Source of the DNA: Amphiplicatus sp046296195
GTDB taxonomy: Bacteria > Pseudomonadota > Alphaproteobacteria > Caulobacterales > Parvularculaceae
DNA: 64,000 nt
Direction: 5' to 3'
NCBI GenBank assembly: GCA_046296195.1
Contig: JBKBLR010000013.1
Location: forward strand, 1-64,000
Notes under the pieces: model-generated
What the model was told of the DNA's origin: nothing
The model's input: only the letters and a program-made list of their open reading frames with translations
Databases searched by the model: none
Program-made: the position numbers and the translations under genes
In this document: in pieces, positions 1 through 8,034 of the stretch
Position numbering within the stretch: the first letter of the stretch is position 1
How the letters are laid out: each line of letters begins with the position of its first letter

Positions 1-291
1 GCGGATGTCAGCTTCATCAGCCTTCGAAAAGCCCTGCCGCCCGCTCTCGATCTCTTGGCGCGGGAGGCCGCGCTTGTCCTTCTCGTCAAGCCGCAATTCG
101 AGATCGGGCGCGAGAACATCGGCAAGGGCGGAATCGTCAAGAACGCGGCGGCGGGCCCGCGCGTCGCGGAAGACATCGCAAGCTGGCTTCGCGGCGACTA
201 TCGATTTCAGCCGAAAGTCGTCATCGAAAGCCCCATCAAAGGCGGCGATGGCAACACGGAGTTCCTGATTGGCGCGACCCGGACAGCGTGA
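1..291 (+). CDS. tlyA: TlyA-family rRNA 2'-O-methyltransferase, C-terminal part
   Basis: This is the 3' part of a gene that begins before the window; about 96 codons are visible. The reading frame contains the family-typical stretch around LLVKPQFEIGRE followed by a GKGGIV segment and the ending FLIGAT. Those are the late motifs of the FtsJ-like methyltransferase domain in TlyA, which methylates cytidine 2'-OH groups in rRNA. The N-terminal S4 RNA-binding domain would lie outside the window, so it cannot be checked. The stop overlaps the start of the next gene by 23 bases, suggesting one transcript of rRNA-modifying enzymes. The family call is fairly firm; the exact rRNA target is not shown by the sequence. 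Confidence 0.85.
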   Translation, partial: ADVSFISLRKALPPALDLLAREAALVLLVKPQFEIGRENIGKGGIVKNAAAGPRVAEDIASWLRGDYRFQPKVVIESPIKGGDGNTEFLIGATRTA

Positions 292-1552
292 ACAAACAAG
301 AACGCCGGCGCGCCGCCTGACCGTTCGCGTTGAAGCGATCGGCTCGGGCGGCGACGGCGTCGCGCGCGATGGCGGCGGCGCGCTCTATGTGCCTCTGACG
401 GCGCCGGGCGATCTTGCTTCCGTCGACGTTCAGGGCGAGCGCGGACAGATCGTCGAGCTGATCGAGAAAAGTCCGCTCCGCGCCGATCCTTCTTGCCGCC
501 ATTTCGGCGACTGCGGGGGCTGCGCCTTCCAGCACCTCCGCCGCGAGGAGGAATTGCGTTGGAAGCGATCGCAGGTCGAAACGGCGCTCGCGCGCGCGGG
601 CGTCAGCGCGATGGTTGATCCGGTGATGGCGGCGCCGGCGGCGAGCCGCCGCCGCGCGGCGTTCGCCGTCAAGCGGACGGCAGCGGAGCTCGCGCTCGGT
701 TTCAATGTGCGCCGCTCCGCGCGCATTGTTGCGATCGAGGACTGCGCCGTGCTGGCGCCGGCTCTCGCATCACGGCTCTCGGGCCTTCGCGTCGTCGCCG
801 GCCTGATTCCCGCGGGCGCGTTCGATCTCGCCGTGACGCTGTGCGACAACGGACTTGATCTCAATGTATCCGCGTCAAAACTAACCACGCGCAGCGTGAC
901 CGAGACGCCGAACCTTGCAGCGGCCTTGCGCGCGGCGGGCGTCGCGCGCCTTAACGTCAATGGCGACACGGCGCTCGCCCTCGCCGAGCCGGTCGTCGCT
1001 TTTGACGGCGTTCCGGTGCGCCCGCCGCCCGGCGCCTTCCTGCAGGCGAGCCGCGAGGGCGAGGCGATGCTCATCAACCTCGTCAAGGCGGCGGCGGGCG
1101 GCGCGCGCAAGATCGCCGACCTCTTCGCCGGTTGCGGCACGTTTTCGCTGCCTCTTGCGAAAGCCGCCAGCATTACCGCCTTCGACAGCGACCGCGCCGC
1201 CATCGACGCGTTGGCGCGCGCAGCCGCCGCCGCGCAGTCGGGAGAATGGCTTGTAAAGCCCCTGCGCGCCGAAGCGCGCGACCTTTTTGAGAGGCCGCTG
1301 ACAGCGAGGGAATTGAAACCGTTCGACGCCGTCGTTTTTGATCCGCCACGCGCCGGGGCCGCCGCCCAAGCGGCTGAAATCGGCAAGAGCGCCGTCGCCT
1401 GCGTCATCGGCGTCTCCTGCAATCCGCAAAGTTTTGCGCGCGATGCGGCGCTTTTGGCCGCAGGCGGCTATGAGCTCCGCAAGGTGACGCCGGTCGACCA
1501 GTTCGTCTATTCTCCACATATCGAACTGGTCAGCGTGTTCGCTAGAAGGTGA
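269..1552 (+). CDS. rlmD: 23S rRNA (uracil-5-)-methyltransferase, RumA/RlmD family
   Basis: This 427-residue SAM-dependent enzyme is predicted to make 5-methyluridine in 23S rRNA. A TRAM-like domain occupies about residues 15-68. Cysteines 76, 82, 85 and 159 have the spacing of the RumA 4Fe-4S cluster. The SAM-binding motif DLFAGCGTFS follows in the second half. The motif DPPRAG precedes the catalytic nucleophile Cys384 in the SCNPQSF motif. The chosen start is a TTG inside the tlyA coding end; it keeps the full TRAM domain, but a start a few codons downstream is possible. It could also be an RlmCD/RlmC-like relative, because target specificity cannot be read from the motifs. Confidence 0.88.
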   Translation: MARPGQREQTRTPARRLTVRVEAIGSGGDGVARDGGGALYVPLTAPGDLASVDVQGERGQIVELIEKSPLRADPSCRHFGDCGGCAFQHLRREEELRWKRSQVETALARAGVSAMVDPVMAAPAASRRRAAFAVKRTAAELALGFNVRRSARIVAIEDCAVLAPALASRLSGLRVVAGLIPAGAFDLAVTLCDNGLDLNVSASKLTTRSVTETPNLAAALRAAGVARLNVNGDTALALAEPVVAFDGVPVRPPPGAFLQASREGEAMLINLVKAAAGGARKIADLFAGCGTFSLPLAKAASITAFDSDRAAIDALARAAAAAQSGEWLVKPLRAEARDLFERPLTARELKPFDAVVFDPPRAGAAAQAAEIGKSAVACVIGVSCNPQSFARDAALLAAGGYELRKVTPVDQFVYSPHIELVSVFARR

Positions 1553-1556
1553 CGCG

Positions 1557-2627
1557 ATGTCGATGACAAAAGCAGCGTCGATGGGCGCCCGGCGCGCCTG
1601 GTACGGCGCGGCGCAGTTGGCGCGCATCGCCTGGTTCACGGGCCATTACATCGTTGGGCGCCGCACCATGGGGCCGTTGACCCGTCCCGGCGAGGCGCCG
1701 CCCGCAGACGAGTTCCCAGATCTTGACCGTGCACGGCTGCGCGACGCCTTTCGCCGGCTCTTCCGCGACGACTGGCGAAACATCGAGGCCGACGAATACA
1801 AACTGCCGCTCGAGCTGCGTCGGCCGCCTTCGATCGCAAAGCTCGCGCGCCGGTCGCGCGATTATTTCATCGACGCGGCGCGAGTCGCCCGCCGCCGCTT
1901 CGACAATGGCCATTCAGAGGTGATGAACGACGAGCTTGGCGCGCGGTTTCCTCGTTATTTCCTACAGAACTTTCATTTCCAGTCGGACGGCTGGATGTCG
2001 AAGGAGTCGGCCGAACGCTATGGCATGCAGGTCGAAACGCTGTTCACCGGCGCGGGCGCGGCGATGCGTCGGCAGGCGCTGCCGCTCATTCGGAGAGCGA
2101 TCGGCGAGCGCGATGCGGCCGCGCTTGACTATCTTGACCTTGCTTGCGGCGACGGGTCATTCCTTGAGAGCGTCGTCGACAATTGGCCGGGCCTTCGGGC
2201 TGCGGCGCTCGACCTCTCCCCCGCTTATCTCGGCAAAGCGCGCGCAACGCTCGCCGCGCATCGCGGGGTGCGCTTCATTGAAGGAAAGGCGGAGAAAACG
2301 GGCCTGCCGGAGGCTTCCTTCGACATCATCACCGCCGTCTATCTCTTCCACGAACTGCCGCAGAAGATCAGGGTGGAGGTCGCGGCGGAAATCGCCCGCC
2401 TGCTGCGGCCCGGCGGCGTCTTCGTCCTCGTCGACACCATCCAGTATGGCGACGAGCCCGGTTTTGACACTTTGCTCGAATCCTTCCCCCGCGCGTTTCA
2501 CGAGCCCTATTATGACAGCTATTGCCGTCTCGACCTCACGCACCATTTCGCCGCGTCGGGCCTGAAGAAATGCGAGGAAAGACTCGCCTTCTTGACGAAA
2601 GCGACGTCCTTCCGGAAGTCCGCTTGA
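1557..2627 (+). CDS. class I SAM-dependent methyltransferase
   Basis: A 356-residue protein with a standard Rossmann methyltransferase domain in its second half. Motif I (LDLACGDGSF) begins near residue 193, an acidic strand end (AALDLS) follows, and a motif around ARLLRPGGVFVLVDT lies further on. The first 190 residues have no domain I recognise; they are rich in Arg and aromatic residues and contain a YFLQNFHFQSDGW segment. It starts four bases after rlmD, so it is probably co-transcribed. The substrate is unknown; the neighbours hint at RNA, but the C-terminal domain resembles small-molecule or lipid methyltransferases. Its last codons lie in a small palindrome, TCCGCT-TG-AGCGGA. Confidence 0.8.
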   Translation: MSMTKAASMGARRAWYGAAQLARIAWFTGHYIVGRRTMGPLTRPGEAPPADEFPDLDRARLRDAFRRLFRDDWRNIEADEYKLPLELRRPPSIAKLARRSRDYFIDAARVARRRFDNGHSEVMNDELGARFPRYFLQNFHFQSDGWMSKESAERYGMQVETLFTGAGAAMRRQALPLIRRAIGERDAAALDYLDLACGDGSFLESVVDNWPGLRAAALDLSPAYLGKARATLAAHRGVRFIEGKAEKTGLPEASFDIITAVYLFHELPQKIRVEVAAEIARLLRPGGVFVLVDTIQYGDEPGFDTLLESFPRAFHEPYYDSYCRLDLTHHFAASGLKKCEERLAFLTKATSFRKSA

Positions 2628-2638
2628 GCGGATCGACT

Positions 2639-2661
2639 CGCCTTGATTAGGAATCGAGGCG
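2639..2661. terminator. possible bidirectional hairpin between convergent genes
   Basis: A ten-base stem with one T-G wobble (CGCCTTGATT / AATCGAGGCG) and an AGG loop lies between the convergent methyltransferase and hydrolase genes. There is no clear T-run on either side, so the terminator role is only suggested by its position. Confidence 0.35.
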
Positions 2662-2745
2662 CTCGATACAATTCTTGATCATCGCGCTGTTCGCCGCTTC
2701 GCGCCTCTCCCGCGCGAAACCGCGCACGTTCTTGCGATCGTCGGT

Positions 2746-3738
2746 CTACTGCGGCTGTTCGAGCTTCAGCGTATCGACGGCCTCAGGCTGCAACCCTTCG
2801 AGGAACCGGCGAACGGCGTTCGCTGTCGCGGCGGGCGCCTCCTCCATGGGTATATGTCCGACATTGTCGAGGATCACGACCTCGGCGTTCGGCAGGCGCT
2901 CATCGAACGTCGTCGCTGCGCTTGGAAAGATCAGCCGGTCCTCCGCCCCCCACAGCAACAGCGTCGGCGCCGTGATGTCGGAAATCCTGTCGAAGACTTC
3001 GGATTCACGATCGGCATTGGCGCGAAGCGCGCTGGCGCGGCGATTGCCGGGAAACCGCAAAAGCTCCCAATAGCGGTCGACCATCGCCTCGGTGACGATC
3101 GACGGATCCGCAACCGTCTCCTTCAGCGACTTTTGAACGAGGCTGCGCGGCGTGATCTGGCTTATCAACGGGCGCAGCAACGGATTGCGCAGCAGGCGGA
3201 ACCCGAGATTAAGCGGCGGGGCGCTTTCACCTTCGCGCAAAGGCGCTCCCGCAGCGTCGATGAGGATCAACCCTTCGACGCGCTCGGGATATCTCAGTGC
3301 ATAGCGCCAGGCCACCCAGCCGCCCATCGAATTGCCGCCGAGGTAAAATCGGTCGAGACGCGCCGCGTTGGCGACGGCGTTCAAGGCCTCGAACATGCCG
3401 GCCGCTGTATAGTCGTCGCGCGGATGCGGGCCGGTGAGACCGTGGCCCGGCTGATCATAGATGATAATGCGATATTCGCCCGCAAGTTCGGCGATCATCG
3501 GCTCGAACGTATGGAGGCTCGAATTTGATCCATGCAGGAGGATGATCGCTGGACAGTCGCGGCATCCTTCATCCCGCCAATGAACGCGCATGCCGCCTGC
3601 GCCTTCGGCGAAGGTCGCCGCCGGGCCGCCATATTTCGCGACCATCTCGGCCCGCTCAGAGTCCGGCGTGCGCAGCGCGAGAAACGAAAGGCCGAGCACG
3701 GTGAGAAATCCGGCGGCCGCAGCAAGCATTCGTCTCAT
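2746..3738 (-). CDS. alpha/beta hydrolase, membrane-anchored or secreted
   Basis: A 330-residue alpha/beta-fold hydrolase. Residues 1-22 form a hydrophobic signal or anchor. The oxyanion HG motif is at 69-70, the nucleophile elbow GNSMGG has Ser137, an acidic residue lies in WGAEDRLIF, and the catalytic His is in DNVGHIPMEE near the end. This is the full triad of the epoxide hydrolase/esterase-like branch. Two cysteines (59 and 62) sit just before the core. The substrate cannot be named. It overlaps the aroC stop by four bases (ATGA), so the two are translationally coupled, which is unusual for a hydrolase and may reflect only compact packing. Confidence 0.85.
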   Translation of the reverse strand: MRRMLAAAAGFLTVLGLSFLALRTPDSERAEMVAKYGGPAATFAEGAGGMRVHWRDEGCRDCPAIILLHGSNSSLHTFEPMIAELAGEYRIIIYDQPGHGLTGPHPRDDYTAAGMFEALNAVANAARLDRFYLGGNSMGGWVAWRYALRYPERVEGLILIDAAGAPLREGESAPPLNLGFRLLRNPLLRPLISQITPRSLVQKSLKETVADPSIVTEAMVDRYWELLRFPGNRRASALRANADRESEVFDRISDITAPTLLLWGAEDRLIFPSAATTFDERLPNAEVVILDNVGHIPMEEAPAATANAVRRFLEGLQPEAVDTLKLEQPQ

Positions 3739-4862
3739 CGAGGTCCCCGCTTTCCGGCGCGGCGTTCGCCGATCTGCGCGCGATGGCGAAGCGCATGATC
3801 CGCGAGCACGCAGGCCATCATCGCCGCACCAACAGGAACGGCGCGGATGCCGACGCAGGGATCATGGCGGCCTTTGGTGACAATTTCCGTCTCTTCGCCG
3901 TCGCGTGTAATGGTGCGGCGCGGCGACAGGATCGATGATGTCGGCTTCACCGCAAACCGCGCGACGATCGCCTGCCCTGTCGAGATGCCGCCGAGAATGC
4001 CCCCGGCGTTGTTGCTTAAGAAGTAAGGCTTCCCTTTCCGCAAGCGGATTTCATCGGCGTTCTCTTCGCCGGTCAGTTCCGCCGCTTTCATGCCTGCGCC
4101 GATCTCGACGCCCTTCACTGCATTGATCGACATGAACGCCGCAGCGAGATCGGCGTCGAGCTTGCCATAGATCGGCGCACCAAGACCGACCGGCGCGCCG
4201 TCCGCGACGACTTCGACCACGGCGCCGAGCGATGAGCCGGCCTTGCGCGCGGCTTCGATCACTCGCTCGAATTCTTCGGCGGCGATCGGGTCGGGGCAAA
4301 AGAAGGGGTTGCGCGCCGCCTCAGCCCAATCGAAGCGCGCGCGATCGATCCTCACGGCGCCCACCTGGGTGAGGAAGGCGCGAATGACGACGCCGCCGAT
4401 GACGTGATCGAGGATCTTTTGCGCGACGGCGCCGGCGGCGACGCGGCAGGCCGTCTCGCGCGCCGACGACCGGCCGCCGCCGCGATAGTCCCGGAGCCCG
4501 TATTTTGCATCATAGGTGAAATCAGCGTGACCGGGCCGGTATTTGTCGCGGATGTCCGAATAGTCCTTCGAGCGCTGGTCGACATTGCGGATCAGGAGGC
4601 TGATGGGCGCGCCGGTCGTGACTTGCCCCTGCGTGCGGTCATCCGAGAAAACGCCGGAAAGGATCTCGACCTCGTCCGGCTCGCGGCGCTGCGTCACGAA
4701 TTTCGACGTTCCCGGCTTCCGAACGTCGAGTGCAGCCTGGATGTCCGCGGCGTCAAGCCGGATTCCCGGCGGGCAGCCGTCGATTACGCAGCCGATGGCG
4801 GGCCCGTGGCTCTCGCCCCAGGTGGTTACGCGGAACATATGGCCGAAACTATTGTGCGACAT
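3735..4862 (-). CDS. aroC: chorismate synthase
   Basis: This enzyme makes chorismate from 5-enolpyruvylshikimate-3-phosphate, the last step of the shikimate pathway, using reduced FMN. The 375-residue length is normal. The N-terminus carries the family signature TTWGESHG. The conserved segment RPGHADFTYDAKYG follows near residue 110, then the GGGRSSARET signature. The C-terminal DPCVGIRAVPV motif is also present. The ATG start gives the expected N-terminus (MSHNSFGHMFRV). It is the first gene of a two-gene minus-strand unit with the downstream hydrolase and is divergent from pdxH. Confidence 0.97.
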   Translation of the reverse strand: MSHNSFGHMFRVTTWGESHGPAIGCVIDGCPPGIRLDAADIQAALDVRKPGTSKFVTQRREPDEVEILSGVFSDDRTQGQVTTGAPISLLIRNVDQRSKDYSDIRDKYRPGHADFTYDAKYGLRDYRGGGRSSARETACRVAAGAVAQKILDHVIGGVVIRAFLTQVGAVRIDRARFDWAEAARNPFFCPDPIAAEEFERVIEAARKAGSSLGAVVEVVADGAPVGLGAPIYGKLDADLAAAFMSINAVKGVEIGAGMKAAELTGEENADEIRLRKGKPYFLSNNAGGILGGISTGQAIVARFAVKPTSSILSPRRTITRDGEETEIVTKGRHDPCVGIRAVPVGAAMMACVLADHALRHRAQIGERRAGKRGPR

Positions 4863-4936
4863 CGGGCGGCGGGCGCGTGCTTTGTGAATGCTTCAACCGT
4901 CCTATAGAATGAACTGCGCGCCTTTTGGAAAGCCCG

Positions 4937-5599
4937 ATGAGCCTGAAATCCATCATCCCGCCATCGCCCTCGGAGGAGGCCTATGCGGTCGACGCGGATC
5001 AGGGCGAGGTGTTCACGCGGGAGGATCCGCTCAGTCTCTTTGCCGAGTGGTTCGAGCTCGCCAAAAGAAAGGAAATCAATGATCCGAACGCGATGACGCT
5101 GGCGACCGTCGACGCGGACGGCCTGCCCAATGCGCGCATGGTGCTACTTAAGGACATCGACGAACGCGGCCTCTCGTTTTTCACCAACCTTGAAAGCGCC
5201 AAAGGGCGGGAACTGGCTGCCAATCCCAGAGCGGCCCTCGTTTTTCATTGGAAGTCGATCCGCCGGCAGGTGCGGGTCCGGGGTTCCGTCGAGCGGGTGT
5301 CGGACGCGGAAGCCGACGCCTATTTCGCGACCCGCGCCAAGGGGGCCCAGATTGGCGCGTGGGCCTCGCCGCAATCTCGGCCGATGGAGGGCCGCTTCGC
5401 GCTGGAACGCCGCATCGCCGAGCAGACGGCGAAACACGGCCTCGGCAAACCGCCCCGCCCGCCTCATTGGTCAGGGTTCCGGCTTGTCCCGGTCGAGATC
5501 GAATTCTGGGTCAACCGGCCGTTCCGCCTTCATGACCGGCTGGTGTTTCGCCGAGACCGCGCCGGAACCGCGTGGAACTCCGAACGTCTTTATCCCTGA
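4937..5599 (+). CDS. pdxH: pyridoxamine/pyridoxine 5'-phosphate oxidase
   Basis: A cytoplasmic FMN enzyme that oxidises PNP or PMP to pyridoxal phosphate. The product is 220 residues. Family landmarks are the N-terminal DPLSLFAEWFELA segment, the FMN-binding RMVLLKDIDERGLSFFTN region, FHWKSIRRQVRVRG, the central SRPM segment, and the C-terminal phosphate/substrate end RLHDRLVFRR...WNSERLYP. I chose the ATG at 4937 over an in-frame TTG at 4925, because a short purine run (GGAAAG) sits just ahead of the ATG. The coding end overlaps the convergent hydrolase gene by ten bases. Confidence 0.95.
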   Translation: MSLKSIIPPSPSEEAYAVDADQGEVFTREDPLSLFAEWFELAKRKEINDPNAMTLATVDADGLPNARMVLLKDIDERGLSFFTNLESAKGRELAANPRAALVFHWKSIRRQVRVRGSVERVSDAEADAYFATRAKGAQIGAWASPQSRPMEGRFALERRIAEQTAKHGLGKPPRPPHWSGFRLVPVEIEFWVNRPFRLHDRLVFRRDRAGTAWNSERLYP

Positions 5600-6513
5600 G
5601 GCGCACCGGCGACGCTGAATTCGGACTCCATAGAAGGCGCGCCATTGCAGCCGACGGCGCCGATCCGAACCAGCCGGACAAGATGCGCCAGCACGTTGAG
5701 GGCGGCCGCGCCATGAAGGCGCTTGTCAATGTCGATGTAGATCTTCGGGACCATGTCGCGGATACGGCATCGGCCCTGCCTGATCTGCTCGATGATCTGC
5801 GCGTCCCGCATCAGCCGGTGAGTTCTGATCGCGCGTACGAATGGTTTCGGCCCTTCAATCGGGGCGCCGTGCGTCGGCAAATAGCGGACGTCATCACGCG
5901 CCAGCAACTTTTCCAGGCTTGCGAGATAATCGCCCATATCGCCGTCGGGCGGCGCCACGACTGTCGTCGACCATCCCATGACATGGTCGCCGGTGAACAG
6001 AATCTTCTCTTCTTGCAGCGCGAAGCAGAGATGATTGGAAAGATGGCCCGGCGTCGCCACAGTCTCGATCGTCCATCCCTCGCCGGAAATTCTGTCGCCA
6101 TCCTTCAGGAGGAGGTCCGGATTGAAGCCGTGGTCCGCCCCTTCCTCCAACGGCGACTCGCGCTCGGCCCTTCCGCCGCCAGGATGCGGGCCCGCTCCAT
6201 AGACCGGCGCACAAACGCGATCGGCAAATTCCCTCGCACCGCCGCAATGGTCCTTATGGGTGTGCGTGATCAAGATGCGGTCCACCTGCGCATCGCCGAT
6301 CGCGCCGGCAAGCGCATCGAGGTGCGCATCGTCAGACGGCCCGGGATCGATCACGGCGAGCGGCCCTTCATCACGGCCGACAATATAAGTTCCGGTGCCG
6401 GTGAAGGTGAAAGGACCAGGATTTTTACATATCACTCGGCGAACGAGCGGCGACAGGCGATCAGGTCGCCCATAGTCGAAGGCGAAGTCCTTGACGAAGG
6501 GGACCGCTGTCAA
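5590..6513 (-). CDS. metallo-beta-lactamase-fold hydrolase, LACTB2/glyoxalase-II-like
   Basis: A 307-residue MBL-fold protein. The metal motif HTHKDH has His84, His86, Asp88 and His89. A later His is in TPGHLSNH, the bridging Asp in FTGDHVMGW, and the last His in LPTHGAPI. The order fits a two-zinc hydrolase. The 90-residue tail after the last ligand resembles the winged-helix end of LACTB2-like nucleases and hydrolases. No signal peptide is seen, so it is probably cytoplasmic. It overlaps the upstream ATP-grasp-like gene by four bases (ATGA), suggesting co-expression. The substrate (thioester, lactone or RNA) cannot be decided. Confidence 0.85.
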   Translation of the reverse strand: MTAVPFVKDFAFDYGRPDRLSPLVRRVICKNPGPFTFTGTGTYIVGRDEGPLAVIDPGPSDDAHLDALAGAIGDAQVDRILITHTHKDHCGGAREFADRVCAPVYGAGPHPGGGRAERESPLEEGADHGFNPDLLLKDGDRISGEGWTIETVATPGHLSNHLCFALQEEKILFTGDHVMGWSTTVVAPPDGDMGDYLASLEKLLARDDVRYLPTHGAPIEGPKPFVRAIRTHRLMRDAQIIEQIRQGRCRIRDMVPKIYIDIDKRLHGAAALNVLAHLVRLVRIGAVGCNGAPSMESEFSVAGAPQG

Positions 6514-7502
6514 GTCGCCGCCTGCAGGCGCTCATCAACAAGGCGCGCGAAAGCGTCGGCGATTCCACGCATCGCCTTGACTTTGTCGTGCGCCCTCAGC
6601 GCGGAGGGCGGTCCCATATCCGTTTTGTTAGCGTCAACGATGTAAATACGGCCGTCCTCCCTGTTTCGAAGGATATCTAGCCCGCCGAAATCAAGCGCCA
6701 TGGCGCGCGCGAACTCGTCGATCTTTTCGACCTCTTCCCTCGAGAACATCGCTTCAACCGGGGCCAGGTCGACTCGATGGTTTTCGTTCGAGAAACGCAG
6801 GTCGCGCGTCCGCCGCTTGAGATAGACGAAGGGCGCTTTGCCGCTGACGACCGGCGTCCTGATATCGATGAATTCGCGGCCATCGAAGGTATTGTCGATG
6901 AGCCGCTGATAGACGCGATCACTACGAGGGCTTGCAAGCGGACAGTCAATGATGCGCCCGTCATGTTTTCCGTTGAGTTCCGACTTTTCGACCGCTTGGC
7001 CCCGATGTGAAACCGGATCGACCGTCAGCGAGTATCCGAACGTTTCCTCAAAAATACGCCCGACGACGCTTTTGCGAATATCATGGCAACCGACGTTGAA
7101 CGCCGGCTTGTTTGACGGCGATTGAAGGGGTGCGGTCCTGAACTCACGATCCTCAAAATAAAAATGCACGTCCGCCTCGCGAGGATCATCGACGATCCTG
7201 ACGTCCGCGAGCTGGCAGACGGGCCAAATCGCATAATAGCTGCGGGGCTTCTTCGGGAAGAACGAGATACGGGCGCGAGGCTCGCGGCCCTTTAGAACGC
7301 GGCTGGCGCGAATTCCCTGAACAAGGCCGATAAATGACGCGACGCGCACGGCGTCACGCCAGAATTCCGGCGACCAGCGAATGACCGCGCCGGTTTCCTT
7401 GGCGACGATGCCGCCGCCACTGAACTCGAAATCGGAGAACAAAGTCATACCCGCCAAATCAACCGCCGCGCGACCCCGCGCGCCAGCAAGCCCCTTCAAC
7501 AT
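6510..7502 (-). CDS. ATP-grasp-like hypothetical protein
   Basis: A protein of about 330 residues with no family I can name. Its last third looks like the end of an ATP-grasp fold: an acidic/hydrophobic strand LDFGGLDILRN, then GRIYIVDANKTDMGP, where the Asp and Asn resemble the usual metal-binding Glu and Asn. An earlier Lys/Arg-rich strand (VYLKRRTRDLRF) could be the nucleotide-binding part. It may therefore ligate a carboxylate to an amine, but this is inference. I chose the ATG at 7502; 7448 is another candidate, and a longer start at 7613 would overlap the divergent gene. It is coupled to the downstream MBL hydrolase. Confidence 0.65.
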   Translation of the reverse strand: MLKGLAGARGRAAVDLAGMTLFSDFEFSGGGIVAKETGAVIRWSPEFWRDAVRVASFIGLVQGIRASRVLKGREPRARISFFPKKPRSYYAIWPVCQLADVRIVDDPREADVHFYFEDREFRTAPLQSPSNKPAFNVGCHDIRKSVVGRIFEETFGYSLTVDPVSHRGQAVEKSELNGKHDGRIIDCPLASPRSDRVYQRLIDNTFDGREFIDIRTPVVSGKAPFVYLKRRTRDLRFSNENHRVDLAPVEAMFSREEVEKIDEFARAMALDFGGLDILRNREDGRIYIVDANKTDMGPPSALRAHDKVKAMRGIADAFARLVDERLQAAT

Positions 7503-7592
7503 GGCTTTTTGCCGACTGACAAGAAAATAAAATTGCTGCGAGGGACGGCTGGAGCAGACCGCCGGGGCCCTGTCTTTGCGACGGACGGCGTG

Positions 7593-7937
7593 ATGTGTGC
7601 CAATCGTAAACAATCGATTAAGTCAACGATTGCGGCTGCGGCGGGCCTGACCCTCAGCGTCGGCAGCGCACTGGCTGCCGGATCGGCGGGCGGGGTCGCC
7701 ATCGGCGAGGGGCATGGCGGCGTCGCTGACGAAGCCTATGTGATCGCCCCGCCCTACTACCTTTATATCGTTGAAAAGGAACCGGGCAGTTTCCTCGATT
7801 GCGGAGAGGGCCAGGAAGCCCGAACCGCCGATGGCGCAGGGCGCGACGCCGCCGCGCTATCCTGCGGCGTCACCTTGACTGAAACCGTGATCATCCCCGC
7901 CGCGTCAGCGAGCGCGCGCATCATCATCCATTACTAG
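7593..7937 (+). CDS. small secreted hypothetical protein
   Basis: A 114-residue protein with a clear Sec signal: a basic N-terminus (MCANRKQSIK), a hydrophobic core and a probable cut after GSALA. The mature part has two cysteines (in LDCGEG and LSCGVT) that could form a disulphide, an aromatic stretch IAPPYYLYIVEKE, and a repetitive Ala/Ile end. I see no known domain. The ATG at 7593 is preferred to one 28 codons upstream, because only the shorter form begins with a proper signal peptide. It is divergent from the ATP-grasp-like gene and convergent with the TonB receptor. Confidence 0.6.
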   Translation: MCANRKQSIKSTIAAAAGLTLSVGSALAAGSAGGVAIGEGHGGVADEAYVIAPPYYLYIVEKEPGSFLDCGEGQEARTADGAGRDAAALSCGVTLTETVIIPAASASARIIIHY

Positions 7938-7980
7938 CACGCGGCGGTGCGCTACGACCAACTAAGGGAAATCGGGCGCC

Positions 7981-8012
7981 AAAACAAAAGGGCGGTCCGA
8001 AGACCGCCCTCT
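7981..8012 (-). terminator. rho-independent terminator of the TonB receptor gene
   Basis: Read on the minus strand, a perfect nine-base stem (AGGGCGGTC / GACCGCCCT) is closed by a UUCG tetraloop and followed by TTTTGTTTT. It begins about 25 bases after the receptor stop codon. Confidence 0.92.
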
Positions 8013-8034
8013 TGCCCTCTGACCCCCCTAGTTC

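Noticed and set aside
5572..6645. 357-codon frame antisense to the MBL hydrolase
   Set aside because: The opposite strand has the full metal motifs and coupled neighbours, so this frame is a shadow.
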